Shown here: positions 13,874 through 14,630 of the stretch, piece after piece | Layout: every line of letters begins with the position of its first letter | Numbering within the stretch: position 1 is the first letter of the stretch | Translations under genes and position numbers: made by a program | Notes under the pieces: generated by a model | Databases searched by the model: none | Told to the model about the DNA's origin: nothing | Seen by the model: only the letters and a program-made list of their open reading frames with translations | NCBI GenBank assembly: GCA_036847245.1 | Contig: DAIUAL010000072.1 | Span: 1-14,630, forward strand | DNA from: UBA4661 sp002405405 | GTDB lineage: Bacteria; Bacteroidota; Ignavibacteria; Kapaibacteriales; UBA4661 | Direction of reading: 5' to 3' | Length of the DNA stretch: 14,630 nucleotides

Positions 13874-14557
13874 ATGGTGTTATTATTTGTCTTTCGATGT
13901 AGTGTTGTGGCAGGATTTTTCCTGACATTGTGTTGTTCTGTACATGCACAGTCATTGTGGGTTGGTGCGCAGGCAGGTGTATCATCGGTGGTTACGGAAG
14001 CACCAACACGTCCGCTACGGTTTTTGCCACGTATCCATGCGATCTACGAAGTTAATGAACAGTGGTCAATCGAAGGAGGTTTGATGCTGGGCACTGTAAG
14101 CAGTGCCTCGCCCGGAACAAGTGTGCAATGGGAATTTTCTTCAGCAATTATGGCTTCCGATATTCGTGCGCGCTACGTACCGCTTACGCTGAATGGCTGG
14201 AAACCTTTCGGTTATACAGGCTTGGGGGTCATGACATCAAGTACCAAGGATATTCCTTCAAATGTTCAACTCACGGATGTTCTATCCGGCACGACAGTGT
14301 TTCTGCCACTAGGTGTGGGTTTGCGCAAAGATATCACAGCGCGTTTTGGTGCTGAGTTTATTGTCGGCAATAACTTTACGTTTGCCGACGATCTAAATCC
14401 GCTGCGTGATGGTAAAAACGATGCATTCTGGACAATAATGATTGGTGTCTCTTATCGTTTGACATCGAGTGATACTGATGGTGATGGTTTGAGCGATGAT
14501 AACGAGCAATTATTTCGGACAAATCCGACGCTTGCCGATACAGATGTCGAAAGATAG
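13874..14557 (+). CDS. Exported barrel protein with thrombospondin type 3 repeat, ended by TAG
   Basis: The first 25 residues are a signal peptide (cleavage likely after VHA before QS). Residues 26-198 look like an outer-membrane beta-barrel (LWVGAQAGVSSVV, QWSIEGGLMLG, PFGYTGLGVM, RFGAEFIVGNNFTF, IMIGVSYRL). Then comes DTDGDGLSDDNEQLFRTNPT, a calcium-binding thrombospondin type 3 repeat that in OmpA-like proteins links barrel to a peptidoglycan-binding domain. The frame stops at TAG 14555-14557 in the middle of the next repeat (DTDVER), yet recognisable repeat sequence continues in the same frame beyond it. The upstream ATG at 13861 leads to an early stop and is not the start. It follows truncated clpB by 47 bases. 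Confidence 0.78.
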   Translation: MVLLFVFRCSVVAGFFLTLCCSVHAQSLWVGAQAGVSSVVTEAPTRPLRFLPRIHAIYEVNEQWSIEGGLMLGTVSSASPGTSVQWEFSSAIMASDIRARYVPLTLNGWKPFGYTGLGVMTSSTKDIPSNVQLTDVLSGTTVFLPLGVGLRKDITARFGAEFIVGNNFTFADDLNPLRDGKNDAFWTIMIGVSYRLTSSDTDGDGLSDDNEQLFRTNPTLADTDVER

Positions 14558-14630
14558 GCCGATGCCGAAGAAGTAAAAAACTATATGGCGACACACTAAA
14601 TAATAGACAGAGATGGTGATGGTTTGGCTG
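14558..14630 (+). pseudogene. Continuation of type 3 repeats past in-frame stops
   Basis: In the same frame as the preceding gene the sequence reads ADAEEVKNYMATH, a stop TAA at 14597-14599, then IIDRDGDGLA to the window edge. Spacing (22-23 residues) and the motifs D-x-D-G-D-G-L-A and ADAEEVKNY are those of type 3 repeats, so this was part of the same protein. Two stops plus substituted calcium ligands (VER for GDG) suggest decay. The rest lies outside the window. Confidence 0.65.

Noticed and set aside
1..14630. Genome-wide reassignment of TGA to a sense codon
   Set aside because: Only one in-frame TGA appears in about 4,000 codons, far too few for a reassigned code.
1..14630. tRNA, rRNA or insertion-sequence genes
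   Set aside because: No cloverleaf with conserved T-loop, no rRNA core and no transposase-like frame was recognised.

Overview
The window looks like chromosomal DNA from a Bacteroidota/Chlorobiota (FCB-group) bacterium of moderate GC. The evidence is a BatA/VWA-type membrane protein, an anti-sigma protein joined to an outer-membrane barrel-like region, several small outer-membrane barrel proteins, a secreted protein with a probable type IX secretion C-terminal domain, weak Shine-Dalgarno signals at most genes, and one perfect TTG-N19-TAnnTTTG promoter. A Kapabacteria/OPB56- or Ignavibacteria-like lineage would fit, but that is inference.

Layout. (1) 1-1732, minus: a BatA-like VWA protein whose reading frame is open to the window edge except for one in-frame TGA at 692-694. 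(2) 1918-3000, plus: prfA, release factor 1. (3) 3001-3644: gene-free, with inverted and direct repeats. (4) 3645-5117, plus: an orphan NarL-type response regulator followed by a solitary cas6, with no other cas gene and no CRISPR array in the window. (5) 5331-5585: a consensus promoter, about 218 nt of strongly structured sequence and a terminator-like hairpin, read as a candidate noncoding RNA. One of its hairpins resembles a single CRISPR repeat. (6) 5638-6123, minus: a conserved protein of unknown function. (7) 6282-7575: two exported barrel-like proteins. (8) 7682-9702: an ECF sigma factor and its probable membrane anti-sigma partner. (9) 9703-10049: palindromic intergenic repeats between convergent genes. 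(10) 10050-11920, minus: a secreted beta-propeller gene behind a cobalamin riboswitch. (11) 12002-12451: a hotdog thioesterase. (12) 12513-13826: a ClpB that ends just inside its middle domain. (13) 13874 to the edge: a barrel protein whose thrombospondin type 3 repeats run into stop codons.

How they fit together. Two systems stand out. First, a B12 riboswitch controls one exported beta-propeller with an LNEGNFG motif, suggesting a cell-surface cobalamin-capture protein analogous to the BtuG/DUF5074 lipoproteins of Bacteroides, but exported by type IX secretion. Second, an orphan cas6 lies beside an independently promoted structured RNA that carries a repeat-like hairpin, a possible Cas6 substrate outside a CRISPR array. 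The three in-frame stops in two otherwise continuous frames, plus the half-length ClpB, suggest either local gene decay or sequence error, and need read-level confirmation.
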